A stretch of DNA of 64,000 nt from Ancistrus triradiatus. Lineage: Eukaryota; Chordata; Actinopteri; Siluriformes; Loricariidae. Below, in pieces: positions 21,110-32,689 of the stretch. The position numbers were made by a program, and so were the translations under genes. The notes under the pieces were generated by a model. The model was not told where the DNA came from. It searched no databases and was given only the letters and a program-made list of their open reading frames with translations. Where the stretch lies: positions 221,501 through 285,500 of the forward strand of contig JAJAGP010000440.1 of NCBI GenBank assembly GCA_025084515.1, written 5' to 3'. Each line of letters begins with the position of its first letter. Position 1 is the stretch's first letter.

Positions 21110-21640
21110 AAATAATGTTGCAAGAGCTACACTAGACTGGCGTCCGAGTGGTGGTCCTTGCAATGTCAGAAATCCATCTAGTAGTCCAACTGAAGTCCAA
21201 CAGAGCTCGTTTGGGCATTTAATGGGGCATCGCTTTGCTTCTCCTGCTGCCCGTCAAACGCCAGTCGATCGAGGTAAAATCAGGACTGATCCAGAAGTTC
21301 ACAAAGTGTACAGTATATCTGGTCACACAAACACGACGGTGTCCCAGGAGAGTCTCTACCAGAGTCAGTCCAATTATAAAGAATCAATGAGAAAAATCTC
21401 TAGCATATTGGAAGGGATAAAGCTTCAGGGATTGTTAAAGTCGAATTGAGATTACACACTGACCTCAGGTCTGAGTAGAATTAAAGATTAAAGTGGAGAA
21501 AACAATAACATTGTACATCGCTGTGCTCTCGCTGCTGTCAGCAGGCAGTAGATACAAAGGTGCATTCCCTGATGGAGAACCCCAGCACCCTCAGGGTCGC
21601 AGACCTCCTCCGGCATTAACATCAGCACAGAGACGTCCAT
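21110..21640. other. No recognised gene
   Basis: An ORF of 75 codons (21222-21449, +) resembles nothing I know. No clear repeat. Confidence 0.3.
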
Positions 21641-22140
21641 TTGAGCACAATCCAGTTCCCACTGTATGATGATCCATCCCAGATGCCTCCGAGCCCGGAG
21701 AAGCCGACGCCCCTTCTGGACATGGTTATAACATAAGGCTTCTTTTTAGCACAGTAACGTTTTAAGTGGTATCTGTGAATGTAACTCTGTATTGTAGAGC
21801 TTGGTAAAGAACTGAAATCCCTCCAGATTCCTTGACTTGTTTAATGATATTATGCTCTGTAGAGGGAGAAATATGGAAATCCTTTCTAATCTTTCTTTGA
21901 GGAACATTGTTTTTAAACATCTCACATTTTCTCACAGATTTGTTGTTAAACTGGAGATCCTCTGATCATCTTTCCCCCTCAGAGGCTCAGGCTTTTGTAC
22001 CAAATCATGATTCTAATCACCTGTTTTTTGGAATGTGTTGCAGGCCTGCTAATGCATGAATGGATGTTTTTTAACAAATGAAATGAAGTTGACCAGAAGA
22101 ACATGAAATATCTTGGGTTCATACTGTCTGCAGTGAAAGG
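21640..22140 (-). mobile_element. Tc1-B fragment
   Basis: - strand: gagcacaatccagttcccac, gacgccccttctggacatgg, ataaggcttctttttagcac and ggaacattgtttttaaacat, then an inner terminal-repeat segment ttttttggaatgtgttgcag. It is collinear with the 7.4-kb copy. Confidence 0.75.
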
Positions 22141-22321
22141 GCACAGGGGTAGTAATCTGTAACGACAGGGGTCACTGTTGCAGTGATGGGGGTGATCACC
22201 TGTTCATAAGAGAGAACACTAATAAATTGCCATTACAGGTAAATGTTTATAAAGTCCTTATTAGTAACAGGAGGCTTATGTCTATTTTTTGTTGCATTGC
22301 AGATGCGTCTCATTAACGAAG

Positions 22322-22379
<58 letters not shown>
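22322..22379. repeat. (TG)n microsatellite
   Basis: About 28 uninterrupted gt units. Confidence 0.95.
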
Positions 22380-22381
<2 letters not shown>

Positions 22382-23485
22382 TCTGGTCATTTTGGCTCTC
22401 TGGTTGCCACATTATAACTTCATTAAGATATCGCTTTGTTCGTTCTGCTCGCCGACGTTATTAAAATGAAAAGTAACGATAATGAAATGATGATGGGTTT
22501 TAAAAGGTCGTGTGGATGGGCTTCAGGGGCTCCTGTCCAAACTCGTTATGTTCTCGGAGCACACAGCAGTAAGAAACGTGGGTGAGACACAACTTCTATT
22601 GATTTAGCACTTATAAGGGACTGATGATGTTCGGTAATGCAGTATAACGCTGCTGAATGAACTTTGTACTCTTTTCTCAGTTCATTAAGCTGGACCTTTT
22701 CTAAAAGGTGTGTTTCCTGCGTTCCCAAACCGTTCGCTGGTACAGACGTTTGCAAGAACACACTGTGAAATAACCAGTTCTGCGTTGGTCAGTGTCATTG
22801 GAAAGCTGGAAGGCCAAAGTTTAGAAGCATAAACGATGACTTTCTCCAAACCTTTTCCACAAGTTAACAGATCCCTGGAGTCTTAATTAAATGTCTGTGA
22901 CTTGGTTTTTGGTCAAATACCAAAAGGACCAAACACCACAGCACCCTCTCACTCTGCTAACCTCCACTAGTCAGTTTTGAGAGTCTGTTGCTTTAAATGA
23001 GAACGAGCCGAGCCTGAAATCGTTCTCTTAATCGTTAAACGATCGTAAGCTTAATTCATTTGTGCATTTATGTTATAGCGCTCAGGTTCTGTCTGGCAAA
23101 ACGTCAGACACAATGACTTTCAAGGAACGCAAACAGTTTAGTCTTTTTTTTTTAAACCAGAAATTAGTGTTGTAACAGGTTGCCTACATGCATCAGAACA
23201 TAAAATGCAATGTTTTCTATGACCATTATTTAGTTTTTATGGTATTTCTTGTTTTAGGACAAATCATCATTTTCTTATTCAACAAAACACTGCAGGTTAG
23301 GTGGAACAGGTCATATTTGGTCTGAAGTCTGTTTTACAGTTTCCTGTGTAGCAGGTCAGAGTAAATGTGACTCTCATGCACCAAAATGTCTTGTCTTGGG
23401 AGAAAAGGATGATTGACTTGAGCTAATCAATGTTTGCTGTAATTAACAGATAAATTAACATGTGTACTATTTAATTAACTTTCAG
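22380..23485. other. No recognised gene or repeat
   Basis: Moderately AT-rich. A phrase around 22855-22940 and one near 25316-25390 ('...ccacaagttaacagatccctggagtcttaat', 'ccacaccttaacgctgctccttggggtcttaat') are similar, which suggests a diverged duplicated or dispersed repeat. Confidence 0.35.
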
Positions 23486-23489
23486 GCTC

Positions 23490-23560
23490 GATATCGGGGT
23501 TGTGCGATACGACCAAAATTTCATATCCCGATAACGATATATATCGCAATTTTTTTTTTA
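23490..23560. repeat. hAT-like terminal fragment
   Basis: atatcggggttgtgcgatac, then atcccgataacgatatatat and cgc resemble 'ggttgggcgatat...atatcgc' ends of fish hAT elements. One end only. Confidence 0.4.
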
Positions 23561-23686
23561 AAAGACCTTCAGTATTTCTTACTAATAAAATGTACTTTCT
23601 GATATTTTATTATAGTTTTCCTTTTAATCCTGAATCTTTGTGCAAGTTGATAATTACACATATCGCAAAATATGCTAACATGTACA

Positions 23687-23943
23687 GTGGAGCAAAAAAG
23701 TATTTAGTCAGCCACTGATTGTGTAAGTTCTCCTACTTAGAAAGATGAGAGAGGTCTGTAATTTCCATCATAGCTACACTTCAGCTATGAGAGACAAAAT
23801 GAGGAAAAAAAATCCAGGAAATCACATTGTAGGATTTTTAAAGAATTAAATTGTAAATTATGGTGGAAAATAAGTATTTGGTCAATAAATTTGGTTCAAA
23901 TCAATACTTTGTAACATAACCTTTGTTGGCAATGACAGAGACC
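23687..23943 (+). mobile_element. Solo left end of a Tc1-like element (fifth family)
   Basis: acagtggagcaaaaaagtat, ttagtcagccactgattgtg, gaaagatgagagaggtctgt and gaaaataagtatttggtcaa form the well-known long terminal repeat of a fish Tc1-like family. It is cut off at ggcaatgacagag before the transposase. Confidence 0.75.
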
Positions 23944-24014
23944 CCAACCACCGGTGGTCACGCTAAAACCAGCCGATCCCGGTCACCGGCCGACCGATCG
24001 GTGCATCTCTAACA
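23944..24014. repeat. hAT-like terminal fragment
   Basis: ccggccgaccgatcggtgca followed by tctctaa is, reversed, ttagagatgcaccgatcgg, a typical fish hAT end. It directly abuts the Tc1-like end on its left. Confidence 0.45.
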
Positions 24015-24263
24015 TGATACCAGTTGTGTTTGAGTCTCGGGAACTGATCTGATCATAGCTTGTAAAGTAACGCGTTTCTGATCCGTGTCAGACTTTTCAT
24101 ATCGAAACCACGCCCACAGAAGTAGCTCCTCGTTTAGGTGCGATCTCCATGTTTTGTTTGCATGAGATGTGTTCATCCAAACTACAAAAAGACTGCCGTA
24201 TAGCGTGTGTTTTGCGACAACGAGATAGATCAATGGTTCAGGTGATCTATAGCATCGCATCAC
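24009..24263 (-). pseudogene. Possible hAT transposase N-terminal (BED finger) remnant
   Basis: The - strand frame contains LLLWAWFRYEKSDTDQKRV, resembling the start of a BED zinc finger (WxWFGYxxSDxEQK) in hAT transposases, but the following Cys pair is not seen in frame. Weak support. Confidence 0.3.
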
Positions 24264-24269
24264 ACAGTC

Positions 24270-25750
24270 CTACTCAATATTATAAAGCGTAAGGAGACTT
24301 CTTAAAGATCCGTAAGGTGACGAGCAATGTTTCAGCAATATTTCAAAAAGGTTTAGTAACTCATAAATGTAGTCATACAAATCATACAACCATAGAATTA
24401 ATTGTTTAATTATTATGTGCATTTAATTATTAATTACAACTGGATGTTTAAAATGAATGCATTATTAATTAGACACTGTCACAAACCATTGCAAAAATTC
24501 ACGGACAGTGTACAATTAAACAACTCAGTTTCTACTACCAATTAAAATTATTTATTCATTCATTCACTTTCTTATCCGGTGAGTTAATCCCAGCACTAGG
24601 TAGTATCACGGCTATCTTGCAGCATCCGATCCCATACAGCTTGAGATCATGGATGGAACAATGAATTCTGAAGGAAGATATCAGGACACGAACTGAATGG
24701 CAAGAGTTTTGCTTTGGACACTGATAAGCTGGTTATTCAGTGTCTGAGGGTGTTTTGTAGCCAGGTCGAACCAGAGAGATGGTGTTTCCCGTTTCTGTTG
24801 GATGTGGATCGTGCTGACTGGATGACTGCATGACTGAGCAGCTGTACAGGTGTTTCTCCTCACTCCCACCTGCCTAATTATGGTTGTATTAGGAGTCCAT
24901 CAGGACCGGATTGATGAAAGTGGATTGGACGGATTAAATGAAGATGTGGTTTTATGACTCGTGGGTGATTTGATTTTTCTCGTGTAGGTGTGTTTAATAA
25001 GAGCTCAGCTCCTGATCCGGCTCCGAGCCTCTGGCAGCTGGCAACCTTATAAATGCCAAATAACGCGCCCACAACGCGATGAAACAGCATGTAACTCCCC
25101 TGAGAGGGTGCGCTGGCTATGCCTAATCCTGCCACATGCCACACGGTGTAAGGAAAGAGTTTGGAGACCAGCGGGGGTGAATATGGTGAAGTACGGCGAC
25201 TGATTACTGGTTTGTTTTGTTTGTAAGTGCTTTACGAGTTACAAAAGGACACTGTACAAAGATAAGAGGTGTGTTTCTGAAAGAAACAGAAGTTAGAACG
25301 GACATTCAGCACTTTTCCACACCTTAACGCTGCTCCTTGGGGTCTTAATGAAACGTCCGTGACATGCTTTGGTCAAAAACACCACAGCACCTTCTCTCTT
25401 TCTCCCTAAACAGCACTAACCAGCCACAGCTCCTGCCACTCACCTGAAATTGTTCCCTGAATCGTTAAATGATCATATGCTTCATTAATCGTAGTATTAT
25501 GGTAAACGCTTACGTTAAATAACTGCCGGTGTATAGAGTTAACACTGCTAACTTAATCGTGAGCCGATTCAGTTCTCGACTTTTTCTGGACTTTTTCAGG
25601 ACTGAATCATAAGCATTCGATTCTACAAACACACATGAATCAAAGTTATGGCTGTTCTAGAGACTAGAACACTGCAGCAAACAACATGAGAGGCTTGGCC
25701 TGAATTTCCAGCTCTCTTTTCTGACCTGTTCAGTCTTTGAGGAGTAAAGA
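24270..25750. other. No recognised gene
   Basis: No exon or strong repeat. A short piece near 24545-24660 (cattcattcactttcttatc, then gatcatggatggaac) may be repeat-derived. Confidence 0.3.
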
Positions 25751-25754
25751 TAAA

Positions 25755-26655
25755 GAGTAAAGAGGGGTGATCTCCACTCCCTCAGACGGCACTGCATCAG
25801 GAACCATCATTCATCAGTAGCTGATAGAACCACATGGACAAGGGATTCCTTTATCAAACCTTTACCAAGCTCTACAATACAGAGTTACATTCACAGATAC
25901 CACTTAAAACGTTACTGTGCTACAAAGAAGCCTTATGTTATAACCATGTCCAGAAGGGGCGTCGACCTCTCTGGGCTCGGAGGCATCTGGGATGGACCAT
26001 CATACAGTGGGAACGGGGATTGTGCTCAGACCCATCAGTATCACAGATCTTTTTTGGACCAAAGACAAAAAAAAAGGAGCATCCAGACTGTTGTGAGGAA
26101 CAAGTCCAAAAGCCAGACTCTGTCATGGTATGGGGTCGGGTCAGGGCCCTCGGTAAAGGTCATTTACTCTTCTGTGATGCAGCATTGATGCAGAAAAGAA
26201 CACTGAGATGTTAGAGCAACATAAGCTGCCTTCAGGACGACATCTTTATCAGGGATGTCCAGAATTTATCAACAAGACAAAATGCAAAACAAAACCACAT
26301 GCTGCACACATTACAAAGGCACGGCTGTGGAATGAGAGGGTATGGGTACTGTACTTTCTCCACCTGCAGTCCTGGCCTGTCCCCAATGGAGAATACGTCA
26401 ACGACCCTGTACTGTTCCACACCTTAAGACCTAAAGTGTTTGCAGGAAGAATGGAACAAAATCTCTCGGTATCATTGGTTACAAAACAGCTTTTAAGTGT
26501 TGGGAGAAGGATTGGAGCCTGTTGAAATGCAGTAATGGATGTTTATTAACAAGTGAAAAACATGAAATATCTCAGGTTCTTGCTGTCTGCAATGACATAA
26601 AAAGCATATAAATGTTTTCTTATATGCTTTTTCCATATTGATTTTGGGTTGTATT
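25755..26655 (+). mobile_element. Tc1-B element, one of the longest copies
   Basis: Starts in transposase sequence (tccctcagacggcactgcat) and runs through ccatgtccagaaggggcgtc, gcatctgggatggaccatca, gtcatggtatggggtcggg and caggacgacatctttatcag to the terminal repeat ending gattttgggttg. The N-terminal codons and left terminal repeat are missing. Confidence 0.8.
25834..26440 (+). pseudogene. Tc1-B transposase pseudogene
   Basis: The longest frame (25834-26214, 126 codons) contains RRHLGWTIIQWERGLCSD, then KEHPDCCEEQVQKPDSVMVWG and GKGHLLFCDAALMQK. The expected catalytic 'SDES' is disrupted (SDPSVSQIFF). After 26214 the frame shifts (PSGRHLYQGCPEFINKTKC...KPHAAHITKA) to the segment that should carry FQQDNAKPHAA. 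Inactive. Confidence 0.75.
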
Positions 26656-26959
26656 CGTTTGGATGGTTCTCTTATGCAGAGGGAGTACAAATTGTTCAGA
26701 CTGTTGAAGGGGCCATGATGCATGTACTTGAGTACAGTCAAAAAGAACTACTCACCTGAACTAATTCTGGTAATGGTCTGACATTTAGCATGTAATTAAA
26801 GATCATCACCCCCGTTCACTTCAGAAAGGAAAACCACAATGACCGAGACCTCTTTATCTGTCTGTAACCAGAGCAGGCAGTGGAGACGAACATCAGCAGC
26901 AGTACCAGATGGGCTAGACTCGTAATCATAGACGAGAACAGGCATGGAAGTTTGTATTC

Positions 26960-27115
26960 AGAGATGGACTGTATGGACAAAGGTATTGGGACATGTCTTG
27001 CACTAAATCCATAGGCATTAATAGGAAGTTGCAGCTATAACAGCTTCCACTCTTCTGTTTTGATTTACTTTTTGGAGTGCTTTTACAAAGCTGATGATGG
27101 GTACTATCTATGTGT
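26960..27115 (+). mobile_element. Tc1-like left-end fragment
   Basis: tgtatggacaaaggtattgg, gacatgtcttgcac and aataggaagttgcagctata match the left end of the family whose right end is at 57.73-57.83 kb. Confidence 0.5.
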
Positions 27116-27183
27116 GATAAATATATCTGGAAAAGTAAACGTTCCTCTGGCTCGGTGTTTAAATGATGCATTCCCTGCACGTT

Positions 27184-27312
27184 AAATTCATGGCCTGGAT
27201 TCACATGGGTCCATAATTCCTACACCGTAACAAGTCGAGGCGAGAACCGAGTCAGTGTGAGAGGATTTATTTCTCTGCATCCGAATACTCTACGTACAGG
27301 TACGGTACAGTA
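27184..27312 (-). repeat. LTR-like motif, copy 1
   Basis: ttcatggcctggattcac, then gtccataattcc, taacaagtcgaggcgagaac, cgagtcagtgt and aggatttatttctctgca. Related copies lie at 28.32, 28.55 and 29.89 kb in the same orientation. Reversed, the aataaat and nearby text look like the 3' part of an LTR, but this is inference. Confidence 0.4.
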
Positions 27313-27774
27313 CCAAACCGAGAGGCTCCAAACCGATGATGATGAACACTGAAAAACTGCATGGCTCATTATACAGAGTGTAATTAGTCCTGTTTAATTC
27401 AATAAAGTGCAGCACATATTTGAATAAAAATCACTTTACTAAGTGTGGGATAATATTTGAGTAGTAGTTTTTAAGAATCTGTCACTCCTGATGCATCAAG
27501 TGTCATGAAAATGTCTTTACATATTGTGATAAGATATTTTTCTCCGCTTGGAACTGACCAAAGAATTTAGTCGTCCATGTAGTTTGTGTTCTCCTGTAAC
27601 ACTTTGTAAGCACTGGTCACAATGAAGATTTTGGTTGTTCATACTGTTTATATACCTATTTTATGTACTTGGAATACAGGTGTATAACATTATACAGTAC
27701 GTTTATCATGTTCAATGTCAACAATATTTAAATCAAAATGAACCTTATGATATCTTCACATCTCACTCTGGAGT

Positions 27775-27885
27775 GAAAAGGTAAAAAATAGCGTCAGGAA
27801 TAGCGTTTTAATTAATATCGTCATCGACTGATATGAACAAATTATCATCATAAGATTTTTTTTCGCCCAGCCCCATGTTCACAAG
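27775..27885. repeat. hAT-like terminal fragment
   Basis: Reversed, ggggctgggcgaaaaaaaat, then ttatgatgataatttg and atatcagtcgatgacgatat resemble fish hAT ends. Confidence 0.4.
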
Positions 27886-27934
27886 TCTATCTAATGAATG
27901 TCTACACAAACCTATTGGTGGACGGATGAGCGCG

Positions 27935-28235
27935 AAATAGAACATTTTGGGAAAGGAAACCGCTGCATTTCAGCATAAGAACCGTATTCCTTATGTGAAA
28001 CATGGTGGCGGTAGGTTCATGGTTTGCTGTTTTGCTCGCCAACATTTTTGGAACAACGAGTTCTGAGAAATATCAGCAAATTCTAAAAGAAAATGAGCTG
28101 AATCTCAACAGGAGGTGGGTCATGCAGCAGGAGAGCGACCCTAAGCACACCGTTCTACCAAAGAACAGTTAAAGTTAACATTCTGGCTCGGCCAAGTCAA
28201 AGTCCAGACCTTCATCCCTTAGAGAGGAGTTATTA
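27935..28235 (+). mobile_element. Tc1-A internal fragment
   Basis: ggtggacggatgagcg (WTDE region), gcataagaaccgtattcctt, gtgaaacatggtggcggtag, caggaggtgggtcatgcagc and aaagtccagaccttcatccc in collinear order. Frame broken; ends missing. Confidence 0.8.
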
Positions 28236-28314
28236 GAGTATGTCCTCAAGAATGTATTACATGCATATTATATGTATTTGGTTGCTTTCCGTTCATTTCT
28301 TTCATTTAAGCTGC

Positions 28315-28405
28315 TTTAGGCCAGGACTCGCATGGTTCCATAATTTCCACACAATAAAAGGCTGAAACAAGTGTGACTCGGTGTGTGATGGTTTGTTGTT
28401 CTTTA
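28315..28405 (-). repeat. LTR-like motif, copy 2
   Basis: gccaggactcgcatggttcc, ataatttccacacaataaaa, ggctgaaacaag and tgtgactcggtgtgtgatgg, matching copy 1 and copy 4 in order. Confidence 0.4.
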
Positions 28406-28549
28406 TCTAAGTTAATAATGAATTTGGCCGATTTGGACACATGTCCGTAGTAAGGGTTTAGCGATGCTGACCGTAGGTTGGTGCGGCGCTTGGCCTTCTG
28501 CTTTGCTCCATGCTCGGTTGTCATTGTGTATGAACGGGGTGTACTTTAA

Positions 28550-28625
28550 ATTTATGGCCTGGTTTCACGAGGCAAGAAGTAACTTTGTATAAAGATTTAT
28601 TACTCTACATATAACCAGTAATGGA
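28550..28625 (-). repeat. LTR-like motif, copy 3 (short)
   Basis: aatttatggcctggtttcac and gtataaagatttattactct, with the middle part deleted. Confidence 0.35.
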
Positions 28626-28924
28626 TGTATTAATATTATATAAGTTGGATGAGATTAGGTGGAAAAAAGGATCAGACTTTTGGCTGTGTTTGGGTAAGTT
28701 TGAGAAGTGCTATGTATAAATTATTAGAGCACTGCTGAAATGTCAGCCACCAAATACTGGGTTTGTTTTTTTGTTTTAAAGCAGAAAGAAAGAAAAATGT
28801 AACAATTCCAACAAGGGGTTTAAATAGCAGGGGTTGTGATTAAATAAATGCAGCAGCGTCAAGTATCTGATCAACGTCTGGTCACTTTAACGAATGAGGT
28901 TTTAAAATGATAATACATCATAAT

Positions 28925-29445
28925 AGGAAAAAAACTTCATAGCAACCACTGAGCAACACCTTAGCAACCACATGGGATACCATAGCAACACCATAACCAC
29001 ATGGGACCTGAGACAACCTAGCAACCAATTAGAAACACCAACAAAGCCACCTGGGATACCATAACAACTGTTTAGCAACACCATAGCAACCACCTGAGAT
29101 ACCATAGTGACACCATAGCAATCACCTAGCAACACCACATCAACCATTGGGACACCATAGCAACCACAGGACACTATAGCAACCAATTGCGATACCATAG
29201 CGACCACCTGGGTTACCATAGCAAAAACCACTTAGTGACCACCTGGATAACCATAGCAACCACCTAGCAACACCATACCAACCACATAACACCATAGCAA
29301 CCAATTGGGATACCACAGCAACACCACAGCACTTATCTGGGTTACCATCGCAGTACCATAGAAACCACTTAGCAACCGGTTAACATCTACTTGGGACAGC
29401 ATAGCAACCACTTAAAACGCCACAGCAACACCATAGCCCCTCCTA
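28925..29445. repeat. AGCAACC-type minisatellite, array 1
   Basis: About 500 bp of imperfect units such as ccatagcaaccacctgggat, accatagcaac and acctagcaacacc. The basic period is near 10-11 bp, built into higher-order units. The 109-codon Val/Met-rich - strand frame is an artefact of the repeat. Confidence 0.9.
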
Positions 29446-29884
29446 CAAAAATCCGTTGCACCTTATTGACCTATCAACTGGAATCTGCTTTAGCTGTGCA
29501 ACCATTCTGCATTTCCTTCAGCAAATGCACTTTTCTAGTTCTGTTTGTTTCCTTCACTCTCCTGTCTCCAGTCAGTGCTGACATCGGCCGTGTGTAAGAA
29601 TTTCTAGAGACTTTTTTATTTTTTTTACATTATATTCCCAAAATTGGAGGCTTATGACACATTTCTCCTACAGAACAGCTGATAATAGATACACCTGTGT
29701 CCTGCAGATCTAAATGTCTCTCTGGCCTCTGCTTTGCTTTATGAAATTTTTTTTCAAATTTTTCAAGCTATATAAATGATGCCACTGTGATCCTCCCAAA
29801 GAGAAACAGATGGAGGCTGAGTCTGAGATAAATTATGCATTCGTAAGCTTTATAAAGCTTTTGGATATTTATAAGCTTTATTCT

Positions 29885-29992
29885 GAACTCATGGTTTCAT
29901 AATTTCAGACAATAACAAGCCAAGGGAAGACCCGAGTCGATATATATGAAGATTTATTACTACTTAACTCCGAACTAATGCAGGAAAATGGC
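29885..29992 (-). repeat. LTR-like motif, copy 4
   Basis: ctcatggtttcataatttca, gacaataacaagccaaggga, agacccgagtcgatatatat and gaagatttattactac, the best-preserved copy. Confidence 0.45.
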
Positions 29993-29994
29993 TG

Positions 29995-31290
29995 ACACCT
30001 GAAGAGGTTTGCCCTTTTGACCTTTTCCTCACCTGAATTGGTGAAAGTATTGTTAAATTCCGTCTCGATCTGCCACTTCTCACACTGAAGCCCTTCTGAG
30101 TGAGTGAAGAACAGCGTACGTGTGGAGGTTACTGAGTTTAGCGAGGGTTCCTTCTCCCTAAATCTTATGTAACTTGTTTTCAAGTCTCTGAACAGTAACA
30201 TGACTAATGATCTTGTCTGCGTGGTGAGAACATCCTTCCTGTTCTTTATCCATTATCGCTTGTTACCGACACATCCTCCGGGGAGACGAAGTGCTGACGA
30301 TTGCTTTTTTTTACACTCTACTGTCTTTTGTTCTTCTGCTTAAATTTGGCCGATTTCAGGACACGGTAACCACGGGGAAGCTCAGAGGGTTTCTGAGTGA
30401 GTTTAGCAGCAGTACTCGCCCCTGTAACTGTATTTTTAGCTCTTCATTAGTGCTGTCATTGGTGTTCAGGCAGGTTTGAGGCAGGGGGCCATGAGTTAGA
30501 CCAGAGGCAGATCAGAAGTGTTCGTGATGCTCCTGTTCAAGTCCATTTTAAGGTCGACATAAGTGATGCTCTGTTGAACAGTAGAATTTTTCACTTAAGT
30601 CTTTGAGTTCCATACCTGTGGGATGTAAGGTTGGGTCAGGGATCTCTGTGCCAGTGTGGGCCAGGAGGGAGTGGGGGAGTGCCAGGGAAAAGGACTGGAT
30701 GCCAGCTGCAAGTTGTACAGAGACACTCACCGGCCTGCAGCCCGCCTCCCTTGGCAGTGGGGAAAAAAATAAAAAGCAAAGAAACGTTTGTCTGTGACTC
30801 TTAGGATTTTCTTCTTATCAGTTTAAGATCAAATTTAAGAGACTGCAACAGGGCAGGCCTGGTCTGCGTTACGTGACCGAAACCCAGCCTTCGTAACCAA
30901 GGGGTCCCTGAACTCATTCTCCCCAGCGAGAACCCCTGTTCCCTCGGGCACCAGACCAGACCCTTCTCTTGGCCTCTCAGGCTTCACAGGGTAGACCAGG
31001 ACGGTGTGCCACCAGAAAGACCAAAGAAGAATCCGCAGTGCCCAGCAGGGCCTTGTTATCTGAGGGCACAGAGGAGGAGGACAGAGGGGAATGGGATGGT
31101 CACAGTCTCGAAGATCTTCTCTTAAATTAGTAATCAAATAAGGGAAAACCAAACTAGTTGAGATGCTTTATCTGCTTGAGTCCTGTGAGGTTGTCAGGTG
31201 GTTATATGTACGGTTGGGCCTCTTTGTATAGGTTTATGATTAAATCAAAGCAGAATTTGGTAGTGTAGCTGCATCGTCCATTGTCCAGAA
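29995..31290. other. No recognised gene
   Basis: Includes a relatively GC-rich stretch (30600-31130) with long frames on both strands (105 codons at 31152-30835, -). I could not assign it. It may be retrotransposon-derived. Confidence 0.3.
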
Positions 31291-31296
31291 ATGGCA

Positions 31297-31390
31297 CCTT
31301 AAAGGGGGCGTGTTATGTAAAAAAAGTCACTTTTCCACTGCTTGTGCATGCATGCGCATGCATTTGTGTATCTGGAGAACCTACCAATCC
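31297..31390. repeat. MITE end shared with 17.96 kb
   Basis: ccttaaagggggcgtgttat, gtaaaaaaagtcacttttcc and actgcttgtgcatgcatgc. Such TTAAAGGGG starts mark TTAA-targeting MITEs in fish. The far end was not found. Confidence 0.45.
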
Positions 31391-31394
31391 ACTA

Positions 31395-32680
31395 ACGGTG
31401 AAATCAGACAACCCAGTCATGTCTTTGTGATTCTGAAGATTGAAAACATTTGACTCAACAAGCCTTTCAGATGTGACTCCATTTCATACATCACAAACCG
31501 GCTCGTTAGAATAATCCCGCCCCTCACCTGAATAACTCCACCCACTTCTGCTAAGAGCTAAACCGCGGAACTCCTATGTTGTTGGTGCACATGTCAGTCC
31601 ATCGACTCCTGGCCTCAGAGCGGCAGAAGGTCTGAGTAGATAAAGTTTATTTTTATTCACAGCTCCAGTCTGCAAAAACCGGAAAGCAGTCTGAGCTACG
31701 ATTACGTACTTGTTAAGTCTAATAGATCGTAAGTAGTTGCACTGTTTTATGAACGTAGCAAAGGAAAGGAGAGAGCACTCCCTATATTCCATTTCTCGGT
31801 TTTGTCTGAACTGGGATTCACTGCAGTGCTCAGGAAGGTTTGGTCCTTCTAGAGAAGAGATCTTTTTTTCTACCTTAGATAATCGGATGTGGCAGTTTTT
31901 CAGCACATGGCTGGTTTTATTCTATAGTACCCTTGAGCATCTACAGCGTGCCCAGCGCAGAGGTGCTGTCATGTACCCCTTTCATGGAGCAAGTGCCAGA
32001 ACCATCCGACCTTAATTAGGAACCTACTCGTTTAAGAGCTGAATTATGTCGTTAAATGTAGGAGGTTTCTAATAAGGCTATTAAGAAATATTCCACCTTC
32101 CAATGTTTTCCAAAATTCCTCAGCAATAGGTACGCACCAACTGCTTATGTTCACAGCAGATGGAGGGCCTCGACCTTGCGTAAATCCTCATGGAGGAATG
32201 GACTAAGCTTTCTGCCAAGAGCAGCAGCAGGAGATGTATCCCTGTCCGACCGTACCAACCTCAGGCGCAGCCTCCTGGACAAAAAAACCCCCCTAAAATT
32301 GCAAAATATTAAGCTATTAATGGTCCTAACAACAAATAGTTAGAAAATGAGCAAAACCTGAGAAAATGCACTTCCAAAGTATTCGTATACACAAAGATAT
32401 TTACATGTGTGATATCAAACTCGAACTAACACATCTGTTCAGAATATTCCAGAATATCTTGTCTTGTTTTTTCTTGCACAGTGTCTGCAGATCCTTAAAT
32501 AGTTGTTTAGCTTTATAAAAATGCCATAATTTGCCCTAAAATGTTCTAAACTTATCTCCCAAAGCCGCTAGAGCTGAGTTCAAGTCAAGACCAAGACCTG
32601 AACTGGCACAGTGGCAACAGAAGGAGACCAGACTAAGATTTCTTTAAGATTAAGATTTTATTTAGGCATGTAGGAAAGGC
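31395..32680. other. No recognised gene
   Basis: Some open frames (31574-31906 -, 31737-32015 +) overlap each other and have no family features. The stretch 32120-32290 is GC-richer and could be a decayed coding repeat. Confidence 0.3.
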
Positions 32681-32689
32681 TTAAACTTG

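Larger units (their letters stand above)
19735..21110 (-). mobile_element. Tc1-A transposon interrupted by a hAT-like insertion
   Basis: The left part (19790-20240, - strand) holds the catalytic C-terminal half: ccaccaccatgtttcacaga, gtctcatccatccacaaaac and gttaccctgggttccttct. The right part (20905-21105) holds the HTH start and terminal repeat: gagatggttttataacc and gtttaatggggttcacttta. About 650 bp of foreign sequence separates them, and some Tc1 sequence is missing at the junction. The transposase is broken. Confidence 0.8.

Noticed and set aside
28902..29231. 109-codon Met/Val-rich frame on the - strand
   Set aside because: It is the translation of the AGCAACC minisatellite, with the same residues repeating at the repeat period.
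28920..29440. CRISPR-like array
   Set aside because: The repeats are imperfect, contiguous and very short-period, with no constant-length spacers, and the genome is a vertebrate.
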